A stretch of DNA of 64,000 nucleotides from JAUYQR01 sp963822435. Its GTDB lineage: Bacteria; Pseudomonadota; Alphaproteobacteria; Rhodobacterales; Rhodobacteraceae. This document shows positions 44,637 to 52,693 of this stretch, in pieces; the first letter of the stretch is position 1; the number at the start of each line of letters is the position of its first letter. Under the pieces are notes generated by a model. That model did no database searches and was not told the DNA's origin. It was given only the letters and a program-made list of their open reading frames with translations. The DNA lies in contig CAWGHN010000003.1 of the NCBI GenBank assembly GCA_963822435.1, positions 248,001-312,000 of the forward strand, given 5' to 3'. The translations under genes and the position numbers were made by a program.

Positions 44637-44646
44637 TGCTGTTCCT

Positions 44647-45192
44647 TCAGCCTTTGTAGGATCTGGCCTGCAGAAAATCCATCAGCGCCATCAGCACGCC
44701 CGAGACCACAAAGGTCAGGTGGATGATCACCAGCCACATCATCTCGGATTGCCCGAACATCACCGCAGAATCGATGTCGCGGATTTCCATGAATTTCTTC
44801 AGCAGATGAATCCCCGAAATCGCCACGATAGACGCGATCAGCTTCATCTTCAGCCCGCTGAAATCGACCTTGCCCATCCATTCCGGCCGGTCCGCACCGG
44901 CATCGAAATCAAACTTCGACACAAAATTCTCGTAGCCGGAAAACAGCACGATCAGCAAAAGGTTCGCCGCCAGCGTCAGGTCGATCAGCGTCAGCGCAGC
45001 GAGGATGGTATCCTCCGCCGTCATCTCCATCAGCTTTGGCACATAGTAGAACAGCTCGCGCACGAAGATGAACGACATCATCGCCAGCGCCACGACCAGC
45101 CCAAGATACATCGGCGCCATCAACCAGCGGCTGGCGAAAAGCCCCTGCTCGAAGCGCGTTTCAAGATTCGGCTTGTCCGTCATGTCACTCAT
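44647..45192 (-). CDS. UPF0114 (YqhA/TIGR00645) membrane protein
   Basis: A 181-residue membrane protein of the YqhA family. It has a charged N-terminus, FEQGLFASRWLMAPMYLGLVVALAMM as the first helix, LIDLTLAANLLLIVLFSGYENFV as the conserved central region, and two further helices ending in WLVIIHLTFVVSGVLMALMD. Function is unknown. It precedes hss in a possible two-gene operon. Confidence 0.92.
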   Translation of the reverse strand: MSDMTDKPNLETRFEQGLFASRWLMAPMYLGLVVALAMMSFIFVRELFYYVPKLMEMTAEDTILAALTLIDLTLAANLLLIVLFSGYENFVSKFDFDAGADRPEWMGKVDFSGLKMKLIASIVAISGIHLLKKFMEIRDIDSAVMFGQSEMMWLVIIHLTFVVSGVLMALMDFLQARSYKG

Positions 45193-45282
45193 CCCTCAAA
45201 CAAAGGGCCGCCCCCGTGCCCTCACCCCACATAGCGCAGGAAAGCGAACCGATCAGCCCCCATTCACCACGCGCTCTCAAAT

Positions 45283-45312
45283 CAAAAGGGCCGCACCTCG
45301 CGGCACGGCCCC
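45283..45312 (-). terminator. Rho-independent terminator after rpsD
   Basis: The minus strand shows GGGGCCG and CGGCCC arms around a GC-rich loop, followed by TTTTGATTT. It lies about 25 bp after the rpsD stop codon. Confidence 0.8.
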
Positions 45313-45336
45313 CTGCAATCACTGTCCCGCGAACGG

Positions 45337-45957
45337 TTAGTTCTTCGCGTAGTATTCGACGACCAGGTTCGGCTCCATCTTCACGGCGTAAGGCACATCG
45401 CCCAGCGCCGGAGTGCGGACGAACTTCACGATCATCTTGTTGTGGTCGACTTCCAGGTAATCGGGAACGTCACGCTCGGTCAGCGCGATGGCTTCCAGGA
45501 TCAGGCCCATCTGCTTGGACTTCTGGCGAACCTCGATGATGTCGCCTTCCGACACACGGTAAGACGCGATGTTGACGCGCTTGCCGTTCACCGTGACGTG
45601 GCCGTGGTTCACGAACTGACGTGCCGACCAGATCGTCGGCACCAGCTTGGCGCGGAACACCACCGCGTCCAGACGACGCTCCAGCAGGCCGATCAGCATC
45701 TCGCCGGTGTCGCCCTTCACGCGCTCCGCTTCGCCATAGATCTTGCGGAACTGCTTTTCGGTCAGGTCGCCGTAATAGCCCTTCAGCTTCTGCTTGGCGC
45801 GCAGCTGCGTGCCAAAGTCGGACAGCTTGTTCTTGCGGCGCTGGCCGTGCTGGCCGGGGCCGTATTCACGCTTGTTCACCGGGGATTTCGGACGGCCCCA
45901 GATGTTCTCGCCCATCCGGCGGTCAAGTTTGTATTTGGCAGAGGTGCGTTTGGTCAC
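45337..45957 (-). CDS. rpsD: 30S ribosomal protein S4
   Basis: S4 (206 residues) binds the 5' domain of 16S rRNA and starts 30S assembly. The start TKRTSAKYKLDRRMGENIWGRP, the middle FRKIYGEAERVKGDTGEML and the S4 RNA-binding motif RLDAVVFRAKLVPTIWSARQFVNHGHVTVNGKRVNI are intact. The start is GTG at 45957 with GGAG upstream. A single-gene transcript is likely, ending at the terminator at 45283-45312. Confidence 0.98.
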   Translation of the reverse strand: MTKRTSAKYKLDRRMGENIWGRPKSPVNKREYGPGQHGQRRKNKLSDFGTQLRAKQKLKGYYGDLTEKQFRKIYGEAERVKGDTGEMLIGLLERRLDAVVFRAKLVPTIWSARQFVNHGHVTVNGKRVNIASYRVSEGDIIEVRQKSKQMGLILEAIALTERDVPDYLEVDHNKMIVKFVRTPALGDVPYAVKMEPNLVVEYYAKN

Positions 45958-46051
45958 CGCTGATCTCCTTCAATTGTTGCTCTTTCGGCTTGTCCGAAAA
46001 GCGGTTCCCACTTTACGGGCCTCAGAGTGGTCACGAAGGGCGTTGTCCTTT

Positions 46052-46072
46052 GCCCCGGACTTGATCCGGGGC
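46052..46072. repeat. REP-like palindrome in the rpsD upstream gap
   Basis: GCCCCGGA-N5-TCCGGGGC is an 8-bp perfect stem with a 5-nt loop. Similar CCGGACTTGATCCGG palindromes are common as extragenic repeats in alphaproteobacteria (general knowledge). It lies 95 bp upstream of rpsD on its leader side and has no T-run. Confidence 0.5.
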
Positions 46073-46109
46073 CGACAGGTCATTCCTTGCGGAAGCCACC
46101 AACACCAAT

Positions 46110-46136
46110 GAAAAGCCCCGGAATCGCTTCCGGGAC
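46110..46136 (-). terminator. Terminator after the Hint-domain gene
   Basis: On the minus strand, CCCGGAA-GCGA-TTCCGGG is followed by GCTTTTC. It lies about 50 bp past the stop codon of the Hint-domain gene. Confidence 0.65.
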
Positions 46137-46182
46137 TGGAGCGGCTTATACAGGCGCTCCGGGTGGTGTCAACCAGCGCAGG

Positions 46183-47238
46183 TCACGCCGCCAGATCGTG
46201 CCGCAGGATCGCGGCCTCGGCCGATGTCAGGCTGCGCCGGGCATAAGGGCCATAGCCTTCCGGGTCTGCCTCCAGCTCCGGCATGACATGGGCCAGCCGC
46301 TCGCGGTCGGCCAGGGTCATGGTCGCAAGGTCCATCCCCGCGGGGTGGAAACTTTCGGTGGCCAGCCCGTTGGCAAAGACGATGCTGTGCCGCTCCAGCA
46401 GCAGATGCACATAGCGCACGCCTTCGGGTGCCAGATCCACCCGCACCGCGCGGCCGTCGACCATGTCGGCCGCCGCCACCAGCGCCTCGTCGGTGTTGAA
46501 CAAGGCCCGCAACGGCGCGGTCGCCAGAACCATCCGGTGCTGTGGCGACACCGTCAGCGCGCCGTCCGGCCGGCCGATCCCGAAGGCCCCTGCCTGAAAC
46601 CTGATCGGGCGCAGCCGAGGTGCCGCGCGCAGACAGTCTGCCGTCAGGTCACGCTGACCGATCCACAACACCGGCAGCGCGCCATCATCCGCCGTCTGCA
46701 CCAGATCACCGGGGCGCAGGGTTTCGATCAGGCGCGCTCCTCCGAGCGTCATCAGCCGCGCGCCGGGGGTAAAGCAGATCACCCCCCGATCCTGCGCCAG
46801 CCCCGCCTTGGGGTCGACCCTGACCCGCGTGATCCGCAAGATCCGGTTGCGCGGGGGCAACTCGCCCTGAAACAGCACCATCCGCGCGCCCGTCTCGCCG
46901 GAATGCAGGATGCGAACGTGATAGCGGCGCGGGCCATCGCTGACCACAAAACCCTCGTCCGGCGTGATCGGCTCATCGCGCGTGACCGGATCGTCTTTCA
47001 CCGTTTCCGCCTCGTGCCCCAGCATCCGCCGCACCGCGCGTGCCGCTCTGTGGCGCAGCGCCGTCATCGCCTCTGCCCCCAGCAACAGCGGCACGTCTGG
47101 CCCGTCAAGCCGCGCCGCCTGCCCGGTCCAGCTCCAGGTTGCTCCCGGCACCAGCCCATGCACCGCACCAGCAGGCATCCCGCCGATTTCCGTTTGCCGC
47201 CATGAAATTACGAACGTCGCCTCTGCGCCGGTCCCCAT
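46183..47238 (-). CDS. Hint (Hedgehog/intein)-domain protein
   Basis: A 351-residue protein with a central Hint_2 domain. GVICFTPGARLMTLGGARLIETLRPGDLVQT (cysteine at the start of the autocatalytic block) is near residue 150, and LTVSPQHRMVL holds the conserved histidine. The N-terminal 95 residues form another conserved region (EIGGMPAGAVHGLVPGATWSW and VPLLLGAEAMTALR). Hint domains self-cleave or splice in other contexts; whether this one does is unknown. Such proteins are frequent in Rhodobacteraceae and often linked to large secreted proteins, but none lies nearby. Confidence 0.86.
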   Translation of the reverse strand: MGTGAEATFVISWRQTEIGGMPAGAVHGLVPGATWSWTGQAARLDGPDVPLLLGAEAMTALRHRAARAVRRMLGHEAETVKDDPVTRDEPITPDEGFVVSDGPRRYHVRILHSGETGARMVLFQGELPPRNRILRITRVRVDPKAGLAQDRGVICFTPGARLMTLGGARLIETLRPGDLVQTADDGALPVLWIGQRDLTADCLRAAPRLRPIRFQAGAFGIGRPDGALTVSPQHRMVLATAPLRALFNTDEALVAAADMVDGRAVRVDLAPEGVRYVHLLLERHSIVFANGLATESFHPAGMDLATMTLADRERLAHVMPELEADPEGYGPYARRSLTSAEAAILRHDLAA

Positions 47239-47377
47239 TGCCTGTCTGCCTGCTCTTTTCTTGCTTTTATATGCAAGGATTAGCAGATGAGGCCGCTTCT
47301 GCCTATAGCCGCGTTGTCAGCCCAGCGGTTCTTTGTGCGCCCGCGACAGCCGTCCACAACCCGCCTGCATTTTTGGC

Positions 47378-47391
47378 GTTCCCTAGGGAAC
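47378..47391. promoter_or_regulatory. 14-bp perfect palindrome upstream of the orphan membrane protein
   Basis: GTTCCCTAGGGAAC lies in the 220-bp gap between the divergent Hint-domain and membrane-protein genes, 68 bp before the latter's ATG. It contains CTAG. It may be an operator; no regulator is recognised. The rest of the gap holds AT-rich sequence near 47255-47280 that may carry promoters. Confidence 0.4.
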
Positions 47392-47458
47392 AGCGCCCGT
47401 TTCCTGCGCATCGCACAACAGGCGATCAGCCGCACACCACGGGCAATGAAGGCGCGAC

Positions 47459-48094
47459 ATGACCGTCCAACTGACGATGCTGAACCGGCAGATCGCGCAA
47501 CGGATCAGTGGACCCGGCGGTCTTTACAACCTTGGCAACGGGCTTGGCCTTGCGGGCGGGTTGGCGCTGCACGTCGCAGCAGCCACTGCCGTCGCCGGCG
47601 CAGGCCCTGGCTACGGCGCATCGGCTGTGGTCGATTACTTCGTCGGCAGCCTTGGCGCGACCGCGATCACCCTCGCCATGCTGATCTTCTTCTGGAGCGG
47701 CGAACGCTACCACCGTGCCTGGGCCAACGGTGCCCCGCCCGATGCAGGGCAGAACCGGCTGGGCGACCTTTCTTCCGGCTGGGGCGCGCTGGCGCTGGCA
47801 CTTGGCCTCTTTCTCCTCGGCCAACCCGAACTTGCAGCAACCTCCGGCCTTCTTCACGCCGCCGGAAAATTCGGCAGCGCCCTGCCGCCCAACATGCAGG
47901 CACGTCTGCCTGTGGGGCCGAACGCCTTCCGCCTGACCGTGGTGGCCAGCCGGATCCCCGCCCTCGTCGCAGTCCTGATCGAGGCGCAAAAGGCCATAGC
48001 CGGCGGCCCCGCCCAACCACTTGCCGCAAGCGCGCTTCTGGTGCTGTGCTATCTTCTGTGGCTCAAGGCCGACGTGGCACTGCTGCGCAGCTAG
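47459..48094 (+). CDS. Membrane protein of unknown function
   Basis: A 211-residue protein with five or six hydrophobic segments, including GLGLAGGLALHVAAATAVAGAG, ATAITLAMLIFFW and PLAASALLVLCYLLWL. The start ATG at 47459 has GAAGG 8 nt upstream. I do not recognise a family. The last codons are followed directly by a nested inverted repeat (48095-48146), probably a terminator shared with the convergent DUF4242 gene. It may be restricted to Rhodobacteraceae. Confidence 0.7.
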   Translation: MTVQLTMLNRQIAQRISGPGGLYNLGNGLGLAGGLALHVAAATAVAGAGPGYGASAVVDYFVGSLGATAITLAMLIFFWSGERYHRAWANGAPPDAGQNRLGDLSSGWGALALALGLFLLGQPELAATSGLLHAAGKFGSALPPNMQARLPVGPNAFRLTVVASRIPALVAVLIEAQKAIAGGPAQPLAASALLVLCYLLWLKADVALLRS

Positions 48095-48146
48095 GCGTCA
48101 CGCCGAACCCTGCCGAAACCGCACATTCGGCAGTCCGGCGTGACGC
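48095..48146. terminator. Nested inverted repeat between convergent genes
   Basis: An 11-bp perfect outer stem GCGTCACGCCG/CGGCGTGACGC (48095-48105 and 48136-48146) encloses an 8-bp perfect inner stem CTGCCGAA/TTCGGCAG (48110-48117 and 48126-48133) with an 8-nt loop. It begins directly after the stop codon of the membrane-protein gene and lies 46 bp from the end of the DUF4242 gene. No T-run is seen on either strand. Confidence 0.7.
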
Positions 48147-48192
48147 GAGGTGCACCAATCATCCCCTCGGCCGAAAGCGGCAGTCACACGCG

Positions 48193-48474
48193 TTACGCCG
48201 GGATATACGCCGCGTCCGGCCCGAAGGTGTTGGCGATTTCTGCAACCAGGTCAGCCGGGAAGCCACCTTCTTTGGCGTGCCGGTAGATCGCCTCCGCGCT
48301 GTCGGCCTCATGCACGCAATACAGCTTGTCACCCGCGGCATAGGTATGATGCCAGACATAAGGCACCCCCAGCCCGGCAACCACGGCATTTGACTTGGCC
48401 GCGATGTCGCAAAGCTCGCTACGGGTCAGTTTGGAAGCGCCGGGAATGTTTCTTTCGACGATGAACTTGGGCAT
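48193..48474 (-). CDS. DUF4242 family small protein
   Basis: A 93-residue DUF4242 protein: PKFIVERNIPGASKLTRSEL (a ferredoxin-like strand and helix), NAVVAGLGVPYVWHHTYAAGDKLYCVHEADSAEAI. Members have been described as nickel- or cobalt-binding in some annotations, but the function is not settled. The ATG at 48474 is chosen; the upstream ORF extension to 48570 overlaps the nrdJ 3' end region without family support. Confidence 0.86.
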   Translation of the reverse strand: MPKFIVERNIPGASKLTRSELCDIAAKSNAVVAGLGVPYVWHHTYAAGDKLYCVHEADSAEAIYRHAKEGGFPADLVAEIANTFGPDAAYIPA

Positions 48475-48573
48475 TCCGTCCTCCCTGAGGTTAGGTGCCC
48501 CGAGTCTACGCCCGATAGCTTCAGTCAGCCAGTTCACAATCTGTAGCGCCCCGACCCGGCGCGCCTGCACCGC

Positions 48574-50838
48574 TCACCCACACTTCGAATGGCCGCAGTT
48601 GCCGCAGGTCATGCAGCCTTCGACCATCCGCATCTCATAGGCGCCACAGCTGGAACAGGCCGGACCGCGCGGTGCCTCACCCACTACCATCAACTCGGCC
48701 TTCGGGTCGGACTTCAATCCCAACCCCTCGCCCGCGATGAACCCGATTTCGATCAGATGCCGCTCGATCACCCCGCCGATCGCCGCAAGAATCGAGGGGA
48801 TGTATTTCCCCTCCATCCACGCCCCGCCGCGCGGATCGAACACCGCCTTCAACTCCTCCACGACAAAGGAAATATCCCCCCCGCGCCGGAACACCGCCGA
48901 GATCATCCGCGTCAACGCCACGGTCCAGGCGAAATGCTCCATGTTCTTGGAATTGATGAATACCTCGAACGGCCGCCGATGCCCCGCGATCACAATGTCA
49001 TTGATGGTGATGTAAAGCGCATGCTCCGACCCCGGCCACTTCACCTTGTAGGTCTGCCCCTCCAGCGCCCCCGGCCGTTCCAGCGGATCGCTCAGATACA
49101 CAACCTCACCCTGCGTCACCGGCACCGGCTTCGCCTCGGCCTTCTCGCTTACCGTCAGCACCGACCCCGTCACCTCGTTCGGCCGGTACGTCGTGCAGCC
49201 CTTGCAACCCTGATCCCAGGCGGCCATGTAGACCTCCTTGAACTCATCGAAACTGATGTCCGCCGGGCAGTTGATCGTCTTTGAGATGCTGCTGTCCACC
49301 CACTTCTGCGCCGCGGCCTGCATCCGCACATGATCCAAGGGCGGCAAGGTCTGAGCGTTCACGAAATGCGCCGGCAGCGCCGCCTCGCCGAACGTCTCCC
49401 GCCACAGCCGCACCGCGTAATCGACAACCTCTTCCTCGGTCCGGCTGCCGTCCTTCTGCAACACCTTGCGCGTGTAGGCATAGGCGAACACCGGCTCGAT
49501 CCCGCTCGACACGTTCCCCGCATACAGGGAAATCGTCCCCGTCGGCGCAATGCTGGTCAACAGCGCATTCCTGATCCCGTGCTTGCCAATCGCGGCTCGC
49601 ACGTCCGCGTCCATCCCCAGCATTGTCCCCGACGCCAAATATTTCTCAGCGTCAAACAGCGGGAACGCCCCCTTCTCCTTCGCCAGATCAACCGACGCCA
49701 GATAAGCTGACCGCGCAATCGCGTGCATCCAGTCCTCCGTCAGCGCCGCCGCCTCGACCGAGCCATAGCGTTCTCCCAGCATCAGCAGCGCATCCGCCAG
49801 CCCCGTCACGCCCAACCCGATCCGCCGCTTCGCCCGCGCCTCGGCCTCCTGCTGCGGCAAAGGAAACCGGCTCGCCGTCACCACGTTGTCCATCATCCGC
49901 ACAGCCACCCGCACCAACCGGTCGAGCGCACCCATGTCCAACGCCGCCCCCGCCCCGAACGCATCCGTCACCAGCGCGGCCAGGTTGATCGACCCCAACA
50001 GGCACGCGCCATAGGGCGGCAACGGCTGCTCGCCACACGGGTTCGTCGCGGCAATCGTCTCGACATAACTCAGGTTGTTCGCCGCGTTGATCCGGTCGAT
50101 GAAGATCACCCCCGGCTCCGCGAAATCATAGGTGTTGCGCATGATCCGGTTCCACAGATCGCGCGCCTCGACCGTCCGGTACACCCGCCCGTCGAACACC
50201 AGTTCCCACGGCCCGTCCGCCTTTACCGCCGCCATGAACGCATCGGTCACCAGCACGGAAAGGTTGAACATCCGCAGCCGCGCCGGGTCTTTCTTCGCTT
50301 CGATGAAAGCCTCGATGTCCGGATGGTCACAGCGCATCGTCGCCATCATGGCACCCCGGCGCGATCCTGCCGACATGATCGTGCGGCACATCGCATCCCA
50401 CACATCCATGAAGCTCAAGGGGCCAGAGGCGTCGGCCGCCACCCCCTTCACTTCTGCCCCGCGCGGCCGGATCGTGCTGAAATCATAGCCGATTCCGCCG
50501 CCCTGCTGCATCGTCAGCGCGGCCTCCTTCAGCCCGTCGAAGATGCCGCCCATGCTGTCGGGGATGGTCCCCATGACAAAGCAGTTGAAGAGGGTGACAC
50601 TCCGCCCCGTCCCGGCCCCCGCCGTGATCCGCCCCGCCGGCAGGTATTTGAAATCCTCCAGCGCGGCGTAGAACTCCGCCTCCCATTTCACTGGATCGGC
50701 CTCCACCTCCGCCAAAGCCCGCGCAATCCGCCGCCACGTATCCTCCACCGTGCCGTCAATCGCTGTGCCGTCAGCATCCTTGAAGCGATACTTCATGTCC
50801 CAGATGGCTTCGGCAATGGGCGCTGAGAATCGCGACAT
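48574..50838 (-). CDS. nrdJ: Vitamin B12-dependent ribonucleoside-diphosphate reductase (class II)
   Basis: Class II ribonucleotide reductase (754 residues), which reduces ribonucleotides using adenosylcobalamin and so works with or without oxygen. Visible features are FNCFVMG near residue 100, GGGIGYDFSTIRPRG, TNPCGEQPLPPYGACLLGSINL (radical cysteine in NPCGE), APTGTISLYAGNVSSGIEP, and a zinc-type C-terminal tail CSSCGAYEMRMVEGCMTCGNCG. The ATG at 50838 is chosen. I looked for a cobalamin riboswitch upstream and did not find the B12 box. Confidence 0.95.
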   Translation of the reverse strand: MSRFSAPIAEAIWDMKYRFKDADGTAIDGTVEDTWRRIARALAEVEADPVKWEAEFYAALEDFKYLPAGRITAGAGTGRSVTLFNCFVMGTIPDSMGGIFDGLKEAALTMQQGGGIGYDFSTIRPRGAEVKGVAADASGPLSFMDVWDAMCRTIMSAGSRRGAMMATMRCDHPDIEAFIEAKKDPARLRMFNLSVLVTDAFMAAVKADGPWELVFDGRVYRTVEARDLWNRIMRNTYDFAEPGVIFIDRINAANNLSYVETIAATNPCGEQPLPPYGACLLGSINLAALVTDAFGAGAALDMGALDRLVRVAVRMMDNVVTASRFPLPQQEAEARAKRRIGLGVTGLADALLMLGERYGSVEAAALTEDWMHAIARSAYLASVDLAKEKGAFPLFDAEKYLASGTMLGMDADVRAAIGKHGIRNALLTSIAPTGTISLYAGNVSSGIEPVFAYAYTRKVLQKDGSRTEEEVVDYAVRLWRETFGEAALPAHFVNAQTLPPLDHVRMQAAAQKWVDSSISKTINCPADISFDEFKEVYMAAWDQGCKGCTTYRPNEVTGSVLTVSEKAEAKPVPVTQGEVVYLSDPLERPGALEGQTYKVKWPGSEHALYITINDIVIAGHRRPFEVFINSKNMEHFAWTVALTRMISAVFRRGGDISFVVEELKAVFDPRGGAWMEGKYIPSILAAIGGVIERHLIEIGFIAGEGLGLKSDPKAELMVVGEAPRGPACSSCGAYEMRMVEGCMTCGNCGHSKCG

Positions 50839-51138
50839 GGGGCGATGTGTCCTTGGGCTTGTGGATAAGTCAGGGCGAGACCACAAGATACACCACCCCA
50901 TGCCTCAAGCGCAACAGAGGGCGGCGCCGTCCCTCGGGCGGGCGCACCAACGCCCGGTGAAAGTGTTTTATGGCTTCGCCCCTCCCACCGGCGTTCGGGT
51001 AACCAACGCTGCAAAGGCGCCCTCCCGGGGGGGGGGGGGAGGGCGCGGCCCGGCAGGCTTCGCCCGTGATCCGGGCCAAGAAAGGAAACCCGACTAGCCC
51101 CGGCTTGCACTCCCCCGCCGCCCCGCTATGTTCGCCCG
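50839..51138. other. 300-bp structured gap between nrdJ and the DUF1489 gene
   Basis: No convincing gene. It holds several GC-rich hairpins: CGGGCG/CGCCCG near 50935-50956, the 10-bp hairpin at 51017-51046 with a 13-G run (51027-51039), and GGCCCGG/CCGGGCC near 51047-51077. The decamer GGCTTCGCCC occurs at 50972 and 51056. The AT-richer stretch near 50890-50900 may hold the nrdJ promoter, but I cannot assign hexamers. Confidence 0.6.
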
Positions 51139-51564
51139 ATGCCCGTGAACATCCTGAAACTCTGCGTCGGTGCCGACAGCATCGAAGACCTCGCCGATTG
51201 GCAATCCAGCCAGCGCCACCGCTGGCCCCCCGGTCGCGCCATCCACGTCACCCGCATGTTCCCCAAACGCGAAGCCGATATCCTTGACGGCGGCTCGCTC
51301 TACTGGGTCATCAAGGGCATCATCCTCTGCCGCCAGCGCATCCTCGGCCTCGAACAGATCACCGAAGGCGACGGCATCACCCGCTGCGCCATGATCCTCG
51401 ACGCCGACATCATCCGGACCGAAGCCGCCCCGCGGCGCCCCTTCCAAGGCTGGCGCTACCTCGACCCCTCGGACAGCCCGCGCGATCTCGTCAAGGGTCG
51501 CGAACGCGAAGACCCCCTCCCCCCGGCCCTCGCCCAGGCGCTCGCGGACATCGGCCTGCGCTGA
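51139..51564 (+). CDS. DUF1489 family protein
   Basis: A 141-residue protein of DUF1489, found mainly in alphaproteobacteria. Conserved blocks are NILKLCVGADSIEDLADWQ, HVTRMFPKREADILDGGSLYWVIKG, ILGLEQITEGDGI and PFQGWRYLDPSDSPRDL. Function is unknown. The stretch after it contains a hairpin repeat (51643-51695) that may end transcription. Confidence 0.92.
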   Translation: MPVNILKLCVGADSIEDLADWQSSQRHRWPPGRAIHVTRMFPKREADILDGGSLYWVIKGIILCRQRILGLEQITEGDGITRCAMILDADIIRTEAAPRRPFQGWRYLDPSDSPRDLVKGREREDPLPPALAQALADIGLR

Positions 51565-51642
51565 CCCAACCATCCCGTCGGCGCGCCCGGCATCCTCGGC
51601 GGAACGCTCCGCGGGGAGTATTTGTAAAAAAGGGCAAATCCC

Positions 51643-51695
51643 TTGCTCTTTTCCGGAAATACTCTCGGGGGGTGCGGGGGGCAGACAGCCCCCCG
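51643..51695 (+). repeat. Dispersed hairpin repeat, copy B (upstream of DMT gene)
   Basis: A diverged core CTCTTTTCCGGAAATACTC is followed, after a short spacer, by a GC-rich hairpin with an 8-bp stem (51675-51682 with 51688-51695). Upstream, 51613-51632 looks like an inverted partner of the core (GGGGAGTATTTGTAAAAAAG), so the site may be a pair of facing copies. Same family as 18453-18507 and 62321-62368. Confidence 0.65.
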
Positions 51696-51751
51696 TGCAA
51701 CGCTGGCGGCGCACCCTTCCCTTCCCGGTAAAAACCCGCCATCACTCGCGC

Positions 51752-52621
51752 ATGCCGCGTCCCTTGCTCCTTGCCGCCCCGGCCATCTTCCTTGTCCTCT
51801 GGTCGGCCGGCTTTGCCATCGCTAAACTCGGCCTCGAACACGCGCAACCGCTGACCCTCCTCGCGCTGCGCTACAGCTGCGTGCTCGTCCTGATGATCCC
51901 GCTCGCGCTGATCCTGCGCCCGCCGATGCCGAAAACGCCGCGCGCCTGGGCCGATATCGCCATCGTCGGCTTCCTGATTCAGGTGGTTTATTTTGGCCTG
52001 TGCTACGTCGCGTTCAAATCCGGCGTCTCGGCGGGCGGCGTCGCGATTATCGTCTGCCTGCAACCGATTCTCGTCGCTCTCGCCGCCCCCCGCTTTGTGG
52101 GCGAGGCGACGTCGCCGCGCGGCTGGCTCGGCCTCGCCCTTGGCCTTGCCGGGGCGGCGCTGGTAATCTTCGGCCGCTCCAGCATTGCCGCCGAAGACCT
52201 GTTCGGCGTCGCCTGCACCGTGCTTGCGCTGTTCGGCATCACCGCCGGCACGCTGTGGGAAAAGCGCTTCGGCGTAACGCACCACCCCGTCACCTCGAAC
52301 CTGATCCAGTATGCCACCGGCGCCGCCTTCACCCTGCCCGCCGCTTGGGCGACCGAAAACATGGCCGTCACCTGGAACGCCGAGTTTGCTGCCGCCCTCG
52401 CCTACCTCGTGATCGGCAACTCGCTTCTGGCCATGACACTCCTCCTCGCGATGATCCGCGCCGGGCAGGTGGCCCGCGTTTCCGCGCTTTTCTATCTGGT
52501 CCCGGCGCTTTCCGCCCTTTTCGCCTGGCCCTTGCTGGGCGAGGCGATGCCCCCCTTGGCTTGGGCCGGGCTGGCCCTCGCAGGCCTTGGCGTGGCCATC
52601 GTCAGCAAGGCCAAAACCTAA
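51752..52621 (+). CDS. DMT-superfamily (EamA) exporter
   Basis: A 289-residue ten-helix EamA-type transporter. The start MPRPLLLAAPAIFLVLWSAGFAIAKLGLEHA is typical, the second repeat begins near residue 150 (EDLFGVACTVLALFGITAGTLWEKRF), and the last helices include RVSALFYLVPALSALFAWPLLGE. The ATG at 51752 is preferred to a codon at 51695 that overlaps the hairpin repeat. The substrate is unknown. Confidence 0.88.
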   Translation: MPRPLLLAAPAIFLVLWSAGFAIAKLGLEHAQPLTLLALRYSCVLVLMIPLALILRPPMPKTPRAWADIAIVGFLIQVVYFGLCYVAFKSGVSAGGVAIIVCLQPILVALAAPRFVGEATSPRGWLGLALGLAGAALVIFGRSSIAAEDLFGVACTVLALFGITAGTLWEKRFGVTHHPVTSNLIQYATGAAFTLPAAWATENMAVTWNAEFAAALAYLVIGNSLLAMTLLLAMIRAGQVARVSALFYLVPALSALFAWPLLGEAMPPLAWAGLALAGLGVAIVSKAKT

Positions 52622-52672
52622 CGCGGGGTTAAACGCGCTTCGTAACCATTTGTTTTCATTAATCCGGAAAAG

Positions 52673-52689
52673 TGTCCCACGGTGGGACA
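52673..52689. repeat. 17-bp palindrome TGTCCCAC-N-GTGGGACA, copy 1
   Basis: Perfect palindrome with a single central base (G). It lies in the 72-bp gap between the convergent ends of the DMT exporter and hisG genes. Read towards the minus strand it is followed by CTTTTCC, so it could double as a weak terminator. A second copy is at 56253-56269. Confidence 0.85.
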
Positions 52690-52693
52690 GCCG

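Noticed and set aside
47287..48393. Arg/Pro-rich frame overlapping the membrane protein gene at 47459-48094
   Set aside because: It is an alternate frame with extreme composition; the 47459 frame has membrane helices and a ribosome-binding site.
48868..48890. GGAAATATCCCC inside nrdJ as another copy of the dispersed repeat
   Set aside because: Only a short match, with no flanking core or hairpin; it encodes conserved nrdJ residues (DISFVVEE).
50839..51138. Cobalamin riboswitch before nrdJ
   Set aside because: I could not find the B12 box or the conserved core on the nrdJ strand. A covariance search would decide.
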